Shown in pieces: positions 19,735-28,283 of a stretch of DNA of 64,000 bases. The position numbers were made by a program, and so were the translations under genes. Position 1 is the stretch's first letter. Each line of letters begins with the position of its first letter. The stretch lies in the NCBI GenBank assembly GCA_021776335.1, contig JAJFGB010000009.1:124001-188000 (forward strand), given 5' to 3'. Under the pieces are notes generated by a model. The model was not told the origin of the DNA. It did not search any database and was given only the letters and a program-made list of their open reading frames with translations. The DNA is from Hyphococcus sp. Lineage in GTDB: Bacteria; Pseudomonadota; Alphaproteobacteria; Caulobacterales; Parvularculaceae.

Positions 19735-20942
19735 GCCGTTCGCGAAACCTTGAAACGATTTGTGCTGCGGCCGGGGTCGGAGTTGACGATGCCCATAATT
19801 CCGTCGCGCCGCCGCTGCATCTTTCTGCAAATTATGCCTGGAATGATCCCTGCGAGAAGCCACAATATGATTATTCTCGCTCCGGGAATCCAACACGCAG
19901 CCAGCTGGAAGAAGCGCTTTGTGCGCTCGAAGGCGCCGAAAAGGGTGTCGTAACAGCATCTGGAATGGCGGCGCTTGATCTTGTCTTGTGTCTTGTCTCG
20001 CCTGGTGAACTCGTTTTGGCGCCGCATGATTGTTATGGCGGCACCCATCGGTTGCTGACAGCGCGTGCCAAGCGCGGTCAATTCGATGTCGCTTTTGTCG
20101 ATCAATCTAATCCGGAAACACTAAGCGCGGCGTTCGCCCGCGCGCCGAAACTGGTGCTTATTGAAACGCCGAGCAACCCGCTATTGCGCATTACCGATAT
20201 TGGCGCCTGCGTCGCGCTCGCCAAGAAGGCTGGCGCCATCACTGTCGCAGACAACACGTTTCTGTCACCGGCGCTGCAGCGTCCTCTGGAACTTGGTTGT
20301 GATATTGTCGTTCATTCAACGACAAAATTTATCAATGGTCACAGCGATGTAGTTGGTGGGGCGGTACTCGCACGCGACGCGAGTATCGGCGAGGAGCTGG
20401 CCTGGTGGGCGAATTGCACAGGTGTTACCGGCGCCCCGTTTGATAGTTTTCTTACGCTGCGGGGATTGCGCACGCTTTTCCCCCGCATCGAACGTCAGCA
20501 ACAAACTGCACAGACCGTGGTTGATGCTTTGGTGGCGGATGACCGCGTGGAAACGGTCTTTTATCCGGGGCTTGCTTCACATCCTGGCCACGATATCGCT
20601 CGTGCGCAACAAAAGGGCTTTGGTCCGATGTTCAGTGTGGAATTCAAAGAGGGCGTTGATGTGTTGCAATTACTTCGCGCTACCGAAATCTTCACGATAG
20701 CTGAATCGCTGGGCGGATTTGAAAGCTTAATTTGCGTGCCGGCAGCGATGACCCATGCATCGATGAGCGCAGAAGCGCGGCAGATTGCAGGCATATCTGA
20801 AGGGCTTGTGCGGTTTTCTGTTGGGTTGGAACATGAAGACGACTTGCTTCGCGATATTTCCCACGCGCTTGACAGCGCATCCATTACGACAAGTGACAAC
20901 GTATCTCTATTTCCAAAACAGGCGGCAAAACAATGTGTCTAG
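19731..20942 (+). CDS. metB: Cystathionine gamma-synthase / O-acylhomoserine lyase
   Basis: Predicted 403-residue Cys/Met-metabolism PLP enzyme. It replaces the acyl group of O-acylhomoserine with cysteine (cystathionine) or sulfide. The PLP lysine is Lys199 in HSTTKFINGHSD. The phosphate-binding partner motif YSRSGNPT is at residues 48-55, and ETPSNPLLRI and DNTFLSPALQRP match cystathionine gamma-synthases. Choice of cysteine versus sulfide cannot be read from sequence. It is translationally coupled to metX and overlaps the next gene by ten bases, placing all three under the SAM-I riboswitch. Confidence 0.9.
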   Translation: MSRSRNLETICAAAGVGVDDAHNSVAPPLHLSANYAWNDPCEKPQYDYSRSGNPTRSQLEEALCALEGAEKGVVTASGMAALDLVLCLVSPGELVLAPHDCYGGTHRLLTARAKRGQFDVAFVDQSNPETLSAAFARAPKLVLIETPSNPLLRITDIGACVALAKKAGAITVADNTFLSPALQRPLELGCDIVVHSTTKFINGHSDVVGGAVLARDASIGEELAWWANCTGVTGAPFDSFLTLRGLRTLFPRIERQQQTAQTVVDALVADDRVETVFYPGLASHPGHDIARAQQKGFGPMFSVEFKEGVDVLQLLRATEIFTIAESLGGFESLICVPAAMTHASMSAEARQIAGISEGLVRFSVGLEHEDDLLRDISHALDSASITTSDNVSLFPKQAAKQCV

Positions 20943-22702
20943 ATGTTGTTGATATGTCGGCGCCTTTACCAAAAGCAGGCGCGGATGAGCCGGTCTCAGC
21001 GACGTCCGGTCCCATCGTCTTAAAATTTGGTTCGTCCGTGCTTCAGGATGTGTCCAATCTGAAAGATGTCGTCACAGAGATCTACCGATACACCCGGCTT
21101 GGGCGAAAGGTTGTTGCGGTTGTATCGGCTTTTGCCGGTGAAACGGACAAATTATATGCTGAAGCTGCCGCACTCGGCGCGTCAGGCCTGTCCCGGCATG
21201 CGCCGAGGCTGATCGCCCTTGGCGAGGACCGTTCGGCAGCGCTTCTCGCGATTGCATGTGATGCATCAGGGCTGGACGCACGGATCGCTGGTGCGCGCCA
21301 ATTATCGCTGTGCGCAGGAGGTCCCGTCGACGACGCCCATCCGCAATCGATTGATGCCGTTGCGTTGAAACAGGCGCTGGCGGAACATGATGTCGTCATT
21401 GTGCCCGGGTTCGTCGCAATTGGCGCCTCTGGTGAGCCGGTGTTATTGGGCCGCGGCGGGACTGACTTGACCGCTGTCTGCGTTGCGCATGCATTAAATC
21501 TCGGTGAGGTGTTCCTGATAAAGGACGTTGACGGCGTTTACGATCGTGACCCTGCTGTCGCTGGACCCGCTGCAAAGCGTTTTCGCTTCCTGGATTGGTC
21601 AGCGGCCCGGGATGTTGCTGGAAAACTATTGCAACCAAAGTCCATTGACTTCGCGGCGGCCTGCAATGTGGCGATCAATGTGCGGCGCCTCGGCGCCGCT
21701 GAAGGGACACGCGTTGCCGCGCGAAGTGACGAGCCGGTCGCTGCACTATCCAAAAGCCCCTTAAATGTCAGCGTTGCCGGTCTTGGTGTTATTGGCGCCG
21801 GCGCCGCTTTGCGGGTCCTGGACAATAACATTGATTATTCCTTTGACGGAGCGCTCGTGCGTACGCCGGCAAAACTGCGCAGCGATGAATTCGCCGGATA
21901 TACGCTACATGGTGATCTGAATGCGTTTCTTCGTTCAAAACCAGATATCATTCTTGATGCATTGCCGTCGGAAGATGCCGGAAAGGCCTTGATCGAAAAC
22001 GCATTGTCTCAAGGTGTCAGCATTGTATCCGCAAACAAACAAGCGGTTGCGGGATCGGTTGAAAAATTTCATGCGCTTGCGGCCGCAAATGGCGCTGCGT
22101 TCTATTACAGCGCATCCGTCGGCGGCGGCGCGCCTATGGTGGAAACCCTGCGCAGCGCAGTCGCCGTGGGGCGCGTTAAATCCGTGACCGCAATTCTAAA
22201 TGGCACGGTCAACTTCATATTATCCGCGATGAGGAATGGTGAAACCTTCGACAGTGCCGTTCGCCAGGCGCAGGAGGCTGGATTTGCTGAGCCGGATCCT
22301 TCAGCAGATTTATCGGGAGAAGATGCTAAAGCGAAAATATCAATTCTGTGCTTTGAGGCATTTGGCCGCGAGCCGGATCCCGACAATATTGCGGTCGAGG
22401 CGTTAACACAAAGGCTGGCGGAAAAAATAGCACAAAGTGGTGAGGCATGGAAGCAATTGGCGACATTCTGTGAAACGCCGGAAGGCGGCATTGCAGCCAG
22501 CGTCACCTATAAGCCGATTGGCGATGATCCGCTTTTTAGCGACACGCTTGGGGAGAGTAATGCAATGCGTGTTGCCATCGACGGTGGGCGGCAGTTCGAG
22601 TGTCGCGGCAAAGGGGCCGGCCGCCGGCCGACGGTAGAAAGCCTGCTTGCAGAGCTTAACGATTATCGGCGATCTCTTCCGATTACCGATAATTTTAATT
22701 GA
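20933..22702 (+). CDS. Aspartokinase-like/homoserine dehydrogenase fusion lacking ACT domain
   Basis: Predicted 589-residue fusion. Residues ~28-265 are an amino-acid-kinase domain: Lys31 in VLKFGSSVL, GFVAIGASGEPVLLGRGGTD, and a KDVDGVYDRDP nucleotide loop. Residues ~277-589 are a homoserine dehydrogenase: GLGVIGAG at 283-290, catalytic Lys369 in SANKQAV, GGGAPMVETL, and DPSADLSGEDAKAK. ThrA and MetL are about 810-820 residues because of regulatory ACT domains between these parts; here the two domains abut with no room for them. The start at 20933 overlaps metB. The SAM-controlled operon suggests a methionine-dedicated supply of homoserine. Confidence 0.88.
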   Translation: MCLDVVDMSAPLPKAGADEPVSATSGPIVLKFGSSVLQDVSNLKDVVTEIYRYTRLGRKVVAVVSAFAGETDKLYAEAAALGASGLSRHAPRLIALGEDRSAALLAIACDASGLDARIAGARQLSLCAGGPVDDAHPQSIDAVALKQALAEHDVVIVPGFVAIGASGEPVLLGRGGTDLTAVCVAHALNLGEVFLIKDVDGVYDRDPAVAGPAAKRFRFLDWSAARDVAGKLLQPKSIDFAAACNVAINVRRLGAAEGTRVAARSDEPVAALSKSPLNVSVAGLGVIGAGAALRVLDNNIDYSFDGALVRTPAKLRSDEFAGYTLHGDLNAFLRSKPDIILDALPSEDAGKALIENALSQGVSIVSANKQAVAGSVEKFHALAAANGAAFYYSASVGGGAPMVETLRSAVAVGRVKSVTAILNGTVNFILSAMRNGETFDSAVRQAQEAGFAEPDPSADLSGEDAKAKISILCFEAFGREPDPDNIAVEALTQRLAEKIAQSGEAWKQLATFCETPEGGIAASVTYKPIGDDPLFSDTLGESNAMRVAIDGGRQFECRGKGAGRRPTVESLLAELNDYRRSLPITDNFN

Positions 22703-22734
22703 TTGCTGCGACGCGGCTTTTATAGCTAATCCTC

Positions 22735-23880
22735 ATGTCTTTGCATTCATCATCTCCGGCAGCTGAAACTCTGCGCTCATCAAACCGCCTTGTGATCAAA
22801 GCGGGATCGGCAATTCTCTGTGGTGAGCAGGGCGAGGCGAATGCCGAGTGGTTATCGTCGGTCGCAACCGATATAGCGATGCTGCGCGGCAAGGGCGTTG
22901 AAGTCGTCATTGTGACCTCTGGCGCCATTGCATTGGGCCGCGAAAGGCTCGGCTTGACGGGCGCCTTGCGGCTTGAGGAAAAACAAGCGGCGTCGGCAGC
23001 GGGGCAGGTTAAACTGGCCGAAGCCTGGCAGGCAGCGATGGCGCCTCACGACATTAAAGTCGCACAAGTTTTGCTGACGATGCAGGATACAGAAGAGCGC
23101 CGCCGCTACCTGAATGCGCGATCGACAATCAGGACACTGCTCGATCTTGGCGCATTGCCGCTCGTCAATGAAAATGACACCGTTGCTACAAGTGAGATAC
23201 GCTATGGCGACAATGATCGGCTGGCGGCGCATACAGCGCAGATCGCCGGCGCCGACGCGTTGATGATATTATCCGATATTGACGGGCTCTATACGGTCGA
23301 CCCACGCATCAATGATAATGCTGAACATATTGGCGTTGTCGAGGTGATTACGTCGGAGATTGTCAATTCTGCGTCAGGCCCAAACAGCGCTGGCGGCGTC
23401 GGATCAGGCGGTATGGCGACAAAAATTGCGGCAGCGAAAATTGCCGGCGCTAATGGATGTGCAACGATTATTGCAGCGGGCAATTGCGCACGCCCGGTCA
23501 AAGCGGTTTTGGATGGTGCGCGCGCGACCTTGTTCCGTCCGTCAAACAACAAGGAAAATGCACGGCGTCAGTGGATTGCCGGGCGGATCAAGTCAGCGGG
23601 CGCCATTAGTATCGATCAGGGCGCTGCCGACGCCATCCGGCGCGGCGCGAGTTTGTTGCCGGCTGGCGTCACTGCAATTGATGGCAATTTTCGACGCGGA
23701 GATGCGGTGAGTGTCGTCAGTGCAACTAAAGAGATAATTGGGCAGGGATTATCGGCGTATGACGCGGTCGATATTAAAAAGGTAATGGGCTTGTCTTCCG
23801 ACGCGGCGGAACAAGCGCTTGGCTATCGTCGTCGGCCGGCGGTCATCGAGCGCAATGACCTTGTGCTTCAGGCGGAATGA
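22735..23880 (+). CDS. proB: Glutamate 5-kinase with PUA domain
   Basis: Predicted 381-residue enzyme catalysing the first step of proline synthesis, ATP-dependent phosphorylation of glutamate. The kinase domain shows LVIKAGSAIL, VTSGAIALGRERL, NENDTVAT and the GVGSGGMATKIAAAKIA loop. A C-terminal PUA domain (from about residue 285) is present, as in most bacterial ProB. The gene starts 32 bases after the homoserine dehydrogenase fusion and is followed by proA after 15 bases. Confidence 0.95.
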   Translation: MSLHSSSPAAETLRSSNRLVIKAGSAILCGEQGEANAEWLSSVATDIAMLRGKGVEVVIVTSGAIALGRERLGLTGALRLEEKQAASAAGQVKLAEAWQAAMAPHDIKVAQVLLTMQDTEERRRYLNARSTIRTLLDLGALPLVNENDTVATSEIRYGDNDRLAAHTAQIAGADALMILSDIDGLYTVDPRINDNAEHIGVVEVITSEIVNSASGPNSAGGVGSGGMATKIAAAKIAGANGCATIIAAGNCARPVKAVLDGARATLFRPSNNKENARRQWIAGRIKSAGAISIDQGAADAIRRGASLLPAGVTAIDGNFRRGDAVSVVSATKEIIGQGLSAYDAVDIKKVMGLSSDAAEQALGYRRRPAVIERNDLVLQAE

Positions 23881-23895
23881 CGTGGAAATGATGCG

Positions 23896-25170
23896 ATGAA
23901 CAGGGATAGCTCAATCAACGCCGTGATGGCCGCTATGGGGGGGCGTGCGCGCGATGCTGCGCGGGCTATGGCGTCGGCGCCGCCAGAACAGAAAAATGCT
24001 GCATTGCTTTTTGCCGCCGACCATATTGATCAGCGCCAGGCGGAAATCCTGGCGGTTAATTCAGAGGAACTGGAAATCGCGAACGCGCGCGGCGTATCAC
24101 CTTCATTCATTGATCGCATGACCTTAACGCCTGCGCGCATTGCGGAGATTTCATTGGCGTTACGTAACATTGCATTGCTTGAAGATCCGGTCGGAAAACT
24201 GATCAACAAATGGACGCGCCCGAATGGGCTTCAGATTGAACGCGTACGCACACCCATTGGCGTCATCGCACTAATCTATGAAAGCCGTCCCAATGTGACG
24301 ATTGATGCTGGTGCTATCTGCCTTAAAGCTGGTAACGCAGCAATTCTGCGGGGCGGGTCAGAATGTATTAAAACATCGAAGGTGCTTTTTGACTGTCTTG
24401 CTGACGCTTTGTTGCAGGGTGGGCTTCCCGAACATGCAGTGCAGTTTGTGGAGACGACGGATCGCGCAGCGGTCGGAGAAATATTAGCAGGACTTGATGG
24501 ACAGGTTGATCTTATCATTCCGCGCGGCGGCAAGTCGCTCGTTGCACGGGTGCAGTCTGATGCGCGTGCGCCAGTTCTCAGCCATCTCGATGGTATTTGT
24601 CATGTCTATATTGATCGCGACGCCGCCCCTGAAAAAGCAATCGATATCATTGTGAATTCGAAAATGCGCCGTACTGGCGTTTGTGGTGCGGCAGAAACTC
24701 TTTTGGTTGATCACGCAATCGTCGAGAATATCTGGCCGCAACTATCGAAATCACTGCGTGATGCAGGCTGTGAAATTCGCGGTGATGAGGCAATTCGAGA
24801 AATTGACCCTGCTGTTATCGCGGCGACAGAAGAAGATTGGCGAACGGAATATTTGGCGCCAGTTCTTTCTACAGCGGTTGTTGAAGGGGTTGCAGGCGCT
24901 ATCGCGCATATTGCGCGATACTCTTCTCATCATACAGAAGCGATTGTGACCGAAAACGATGAGACCGCACGTCGTTTTCTTACGGGCGTCGACAGTGCGA
25001 TCTTGTTGCACAACGCCTCGACGCAATTTGCCGACGGCGGAGAGTTCGGGCTCGGTGCGGAGATAGGGATTGCCACCGGTCGCCTTCATGCTCGCGGACC
25101 CGTCGGGGTTGAGGAATTGACCTCTTACAAGAATATTGTGCGGGGCGTTGGTCAGGTTCGGCCGGGGTGA
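23896..25170 (+). CDS. proA: Gamma-glutamyl phosphate reductase
   Basis: Predicted 424-residue NADPH-dependent reductase making glutamate 5-semialdehyde. The aldehyde-dehydrogenase-type nucleophile is Cys263 in RRTGVCGAAETLL. IGVIALIYESRPNVT and LRGGSECIKTS are the characteristic cofactor-binding strings, and the ending RGPVGVEELTSYKNIVRG is typical of ProA. It forms an operon with proB. No obg or nadD gene, often nearby in other alphaproteobacteria, is adjacent. Confidence 0.96.
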   Translation: MNRDSSINAVMAAMGGRARDAARAMASAPPEQKNAALLFAADHIDQRQAEILAVNSEELEIANARGVSPSFIDRMTLTPARIAEISLALRNIALLEDPVGKLINKWTRPNGLQIERVRTPIGVIALIYESRPNVTIDAGAICLKAGNAAILRGGSECIKTSKVLFDCLADALLQGGLPEHAVQFVETTDRAAVGEILAGLDGQVDLIIPRGGKSLVARVQSDARAPVLSHLDGICHVYIDRDAAPEKAIDIIVNSKMRRTGVCGAAETLLVDHAIVENIWPQLSKSLRDAGCEIRGDEAIREIDPAVIAATEEDWRTEYLAPVLSTAVVEGVAGAIAHIARYSSHHTEAIVTENDETARRFLTGVDSAILLHNASTQFADGGEFGLGAEIGIATGRLHARGPVGVEELTSYKNIVRGVGQVRPG

Positions 25171-25247
25171 GAGATTGGTGCACTGGCGAACAGATTAGAT
25201 ATATATGCTATAATATCGCAATAATATGCTCAATTAAGAGGTTAATC

Positions 25248-25280
25248 ATGCAAATTCTCAAACGTCATCTTGTCTTTTAA
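25248..25280 (+). CDS. Possible 10-residue leader peptide MQILKRHLVF
   Basis: ATG at 25248 is preceded by TTAAGAGG at good spacing and encodes MQILKRHLVF then TAA. It lies in the AT-rich ilv leader region, downstream of a TATAAT-like sequence at 25209-25214. Four of its ten residues are Ile, Leu or Val, so it might be a sensing or ribosome-loading peptide for the ilv attenuator, or simply a chance ORF. Confidence 0.3.
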   Translation: MQILKRHLVF

Positions 25281-25345
25281 CCAAATCCAATCTACGCGCT
25301 TATTTGCGTCGCAACAAATGCGGCGCTGAAACCGGAATAGAACAG

Positions 25346-25492
25346 ATGCAGTCCTTGTTTGACGCAGCAATGGCCCGAGAGGTTGCGCCGTTTATCGGCG
25401 GTCAGCTGGCAGCCGTTCTACTCCCCCTCCTTCTGGTGGTGATCCTCCTTATTAGCCCCAGTAGGGGAGTGGCCTTGGAGCCCGCGCGCTAA
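25346..25492 (+). CDS. ilv leader peptide (Leu/Val/Ile-rich attenuation peptide)
   Basis: A 48-residue ORF whose C-terminal half contains VLLPLLLVVILLI: 7 Leu, 3 Val and 2 Ile in 13 residues (25414-25452). This is the hallmark of a branched-chain amino-acid attenuation peptide. The ATG at 25346 has GGAA eight bases upstream; an internal ATG at 25370 would give 40 residues. The stop at 25490-25492 lies just before the intrinsic terminator that precedes ilvD. Ribosome stalling at these codons when charged Leu, Val or Ile tRNA is scarce would free the antiterminator. Confidence 0.85.
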   Translation: MQSLFDAAMAREVAPFIGGQLAAVLLPLLLVVILLISPSRGVALEPAR

Positions 25493-25544
25493 GAAAGCGA
25501 CACGGACCTTCAGACCCCGCTCCCGACTGGAAGCGGGTTTTTTT
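25420..25544 (+). terminator. ilv attenuator: antiterminator and intrinsic terminator
   Basis: The terminator stem is CCCGCT (25516-25521) with AGCGGG (25532-25537), followed by seven Ts (25538-25544). A competing antiterminator is GGGAGTGG (25465-25472) with CCGCTCCC (25517-25524), eight pairs with one G-U. The protector pairing is ACTCCCC (25420-25426, within the Leu codons) with GGGGAGT (25464-25470). These give the 1:2, 2:3 and 3:4 pairings of a classical attenuator. Confidence 0.85.
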
Positions 25545-25573
25545 GTGTTCGAAACGGCAGCTGGAAAAAACGA

Positions 25574-27253
25574 ATGAGTGATACGAGGCAAAAAAGATCT
25601 GACGCGATAACCAAGGGACCGGCAAAGGCGCCGGCGCGGGCGATGTTGCGCGCCGCGGGTTATGACGACAAGGATTTCGCCCAGCCAATGATCGCGGTGG
25701 TCAACACCTGGTCCACTGTAACGCCATGCAACATGCATCTAGCCGATCTTGCTGAACCAGTACGCGAGGGCGTGCGCGCCGGCGGCGCCACGCCGATCGA
25801 CTTCAACACCATTGTCGTTTCCGACGGCATCACAATGGGCGGCGAAGGCATGCGCGCATCGCTGATTTCGCGTGAAGTTATCGCTGATTCCATTGAGCTT
25901 GCGGTGCGCGGACATTCCCTTGATGCCGCGATCATCATGGTCGGATGTGACAAGACCTTACCGGCCGCAGCGATGGCGCTGGCGCGCATGGATATTCCAG
26001 GTGTGATTTTCTATGGCGGCACGATCATGCCGGGCCGTTGCAAAGGTCGCGACCTTTCTATTCAAGATGTTTTCGAAGCCGTTGGCGCCCATGCCAGCGG
26101 CGATATTTCTGACGCTGAACTTGACGAAATAGAACGTCATGCTTGTCCCGGCGCTGGCGCTTGCGGCGGCCAGTTTACTGCGAACACCATGGCGATGGCG
26201 CTGACTTTCCTGGGCCTGGCGCCCATGGGGGCCGGAGATCCGCCGGCAATTGACGGCGCCAAAGCCGACGAAGCCGAACGATGCGGCAAGCTGGTTGCAG
26301 ACCTTGTTCAGCGTGGTACGACGGCGCGGGCTTTTGTCACTGAGGCGTCGTTGCGCAATGCGGCGACAGCGGTGGTTGCAAGCGGCGGGTCAACCAATGC
26401 AGTGCTGCATTTTGCGGCGATCGCTGCGGAAGCGGGTGTGCCGTTTTCGATTGATCTGTTTGACGAGCTTTCTCGCATCACGCCAGTGATTACGGATTTA
26501 AAACCGGGTGGCCAGTTTCTCGCCAAAGACCTTTTTGAGGCAGGCGGCATGGCGTTATTCGGCAAGCGTTTGATGGATGCCGGCCGTCTGAGTGATGCGC
26601 CAACTGTGAGTGGGCAAACACTTTTTGAGGAATTGAGCGCCGCAGTTGAAACGCCTGGACAAAAAGTGGTGCGCAGCGTCGATGCGCCCATAAAGAAAAC
26701 CGGTGGTTTACGCGTTCTCTATGGTGACATGGCGCCGGAAGGCGCCGTTCTGAAAACCGCTGGTTACAGCGATGGGTCATTCGAAGGACGGGCCCGTGTC
26801 TTCGACGGTGAAGAGGCTGCGTTTAAAGCTGTTTCGCAAAATGACATCAAAGAAGGCGATGTTGTTGTTATCCGCTATGAGGGCCCGAAGGGCGGACCAG
26901 GCATGCGTGAAATGCTGGCGGTTACCGCTGCGGTCGCAGGGCAAGGTTTAGCCGGTAAAGTTGCGCTGATAACTGACGGCCGGTTTTCAGGTGCGTCCCA
27001 CGGTTTTGTTATTGGGCATGTGGCGCCGGAGGCTGCTAATGGCGGGCCGATTGCGCTGATAAAAGATGGCGATGTCATTCGCATTAATGCGGAAGACCGG
27101 CGCATTGATGCAGATATAGACTGGACGGCGCGGCGGGCGGCATTCAAGCCGCGCGCGCCAAATCGCATGGGCGGCGCCTTCGATAAATATGCAAAGCTTG
27201 TTTCTTCAGCGTCAAAAGGCGCTGTCACTATCACTCACGATACAGATCAGTAA
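25574..27253 (+). CDS. ilvD: Dihydroxy-acid dehydratase
   Basis: Predicted 559-residue iron-sulfur dehydratase. It converts 2,3-dihydroxy-3-methylbutanoate and its ethyl homologue to the 2-keto acids of valine and isoleucine. Candidate cluster ligands are Cys52 (TPCNMH), Cys125 (VGCDKTLP) and Cys197 (PGAGACGG). [14 protein letters not shown] near the C-terminus is the family signature. It is the first structural gene after the ilv attenuator and is followed by ilvC after 11 bases. Confidence 0.96.
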   Translation: MSDTRQKRSDAITKGPAKAPARAMLRAAGYDDKDFAQPMIAVVNTWSTVTPCNMHLADLAEPVREGVRAGGATPIDFNTIVVSDGITMGGEGMRASLISREVIADSIELAVRGHSLDAAIIMVGCDKTLPAAAMALARMDIPGVIFYGGTIMPGRCKGRDLSIQDVFEAVGAHASGDISDAELDEIERHACPGAGACGGQFTANTMAMALTFLGLAPMGAGDPPAIDGAKADEAERCGKLVADLVQRGTTARAFVTEASLRNAATAVVASGGSTNAVLHFAAIAAEAGVPFSIDLFDELSRITPVITDLKPGGQFLAKDLFEAGGMALFGKRLMDAGRLSDAPTVSGQTLFEELSAAVETPGQKVVRSVDAPIKKTGGLRVLYGDMAPEGAVLKTAGYSDGSFEGRARVFDGEEAAFKAVSQNDIKEGDVVVIRYEGPKGGPGMREMLAVTAAVAGQGLAGKVALITDGRFSGASHGFVIGHVAPEAANGGPIALIKDGDVIRINAEDRRIDADIDWTARRAAFKPRAPNRMGGAFDKYAKLVSSASKGAVTITHDTDQ

Positions 27254-27264
27254 GGAAAGTAACG

Positions 27265-28275
27265 ATGAAAGTTTACACAGACAACGACGCCAACCCAGCC
27301 GCCCTCAAGGAAGGCCCTGTGGCTATTATTGGTTATGGCAGCCAGGGACGCGCACATGCGCTGAACCTCAAAAACTCCGGTTGCGAAGTCATCGTTGGCG
27401 TGCGCAAGGGCGGTCCCGGCGCGGCAAAAGCCACTACTGACGGGCTGGAAATCGCAAGCGTCAAAGACGCCGCTCATGCGGCCAAGGTCATTGCATTGCT
27501 GACGCCGGATATGAGCCATGAAGCGCTCTACAAGGAAGAAATCGCACCTGCCATGAGCGACGGCGATGCGCTTTCGTTCGCACATGGCTTTTCGATTTTG
27601 TACGGGCGGGTTGAGCCGCCGAAAAATATCGATGTCATTATGGTGGCGCCGAAGGGTCCCGGCGATCTCGTGCGCCGTGAATATGAGCGTGGCCGCGGCG
27701 TGCCGTGCCTCTTTGCTGTCCATCAGGACGCGACCGGGCGGGCCAAAGAGCGAGCGCTTTCTTATGCAAGCTTGATCGGCGGCACCACGGCGGGCGCCCT
27801 GGAGACAACTTTTAAAGAAGAAACGGAAACGGATCTTTTCGGCGAACAGGCAGTGTTGTGCGGCGGCGCCACGGAGCTGGTGCTGGCCGGATTTGAGACG
27901 CTGACCGAAGCCGGATATCGCCCGGAGATCGCTTATTATGAATGTCTTCATGAGCTAAAGCTCATTGTTGACCTTCTTTATGAGGGCGGGCTGGCGAAAA
28001 TGCATGAATTCATTTCTGAAACAGCAATTTATGGCGACCTTGTTTCGGGCCCGCGCGTCATCAATGACGAAACGCGCCAACGCATGCGTGAAGTCCTGAC
28101 AGATATTCAGTCCGGCGCTTTCGCAAGAGAATGGGTCCTGGAAAACCAAGCCGGCAAGCCTCGTTATGGCAAACTGCTGGAAGCGGACCTCAATCACCCG
28201 ATTGAGAAAACCGGTAAGGAATTACGTGAACGTATGGCGTGGCTGCAATCCGGCGCCAATACCAAAGAGGGTTGA
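27265..28275 (+). CDS. ilvC: Ketol-acid reductoisomerase (class I)
   Basis: Predicted 336-residue class I enzyme reducing and rearranging acetolactate or acetohydroxybutyrate. The nucleotide-binding glycine motif is in [15 protein letters not shown]. Metal-binding acidic residues are in [10 protein letters not shown] and [13 protein letters not shown]. The cofactor-specificity loop reads [11 protein letters not shown]; the Ser/Thr residues that usually contact the 2'-phosphate of NADPH in this loop appear replaced by Gly and Pro. The spacing between ilvD and ilvB implies one operon. Confidence 0.96.
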   Translation: MKVYTDNDANPAALKEGPVAIIGYGSQGRAHALNLKNSGCEVIVGVRKGGPGAAKATTDGLEIASVKDAAHAAKVIALLTPDMSHEALYKEEIAPAMSDGDALSFAHGFSILYGRVEPPKNIDVIMVAPKGPGDLVRREYERGRGVPCLFAVHQDATGRAKERALSYASLIGGTTAGALETTFKEETETDLFGEQAVLCGGATELVLAGFETLTEAGYRPEIAYYECLHELKLIVDLLYEGGLAKMHEFISETAIYGDLVSGPRVINDETRQRMREVLTDIQSGAFAREWVLENQAGKPRYGKLLEADLNHPIEKTGKELRERMAWLQSGANTKEG

Positions 28276-28283
28276 TACCAACC

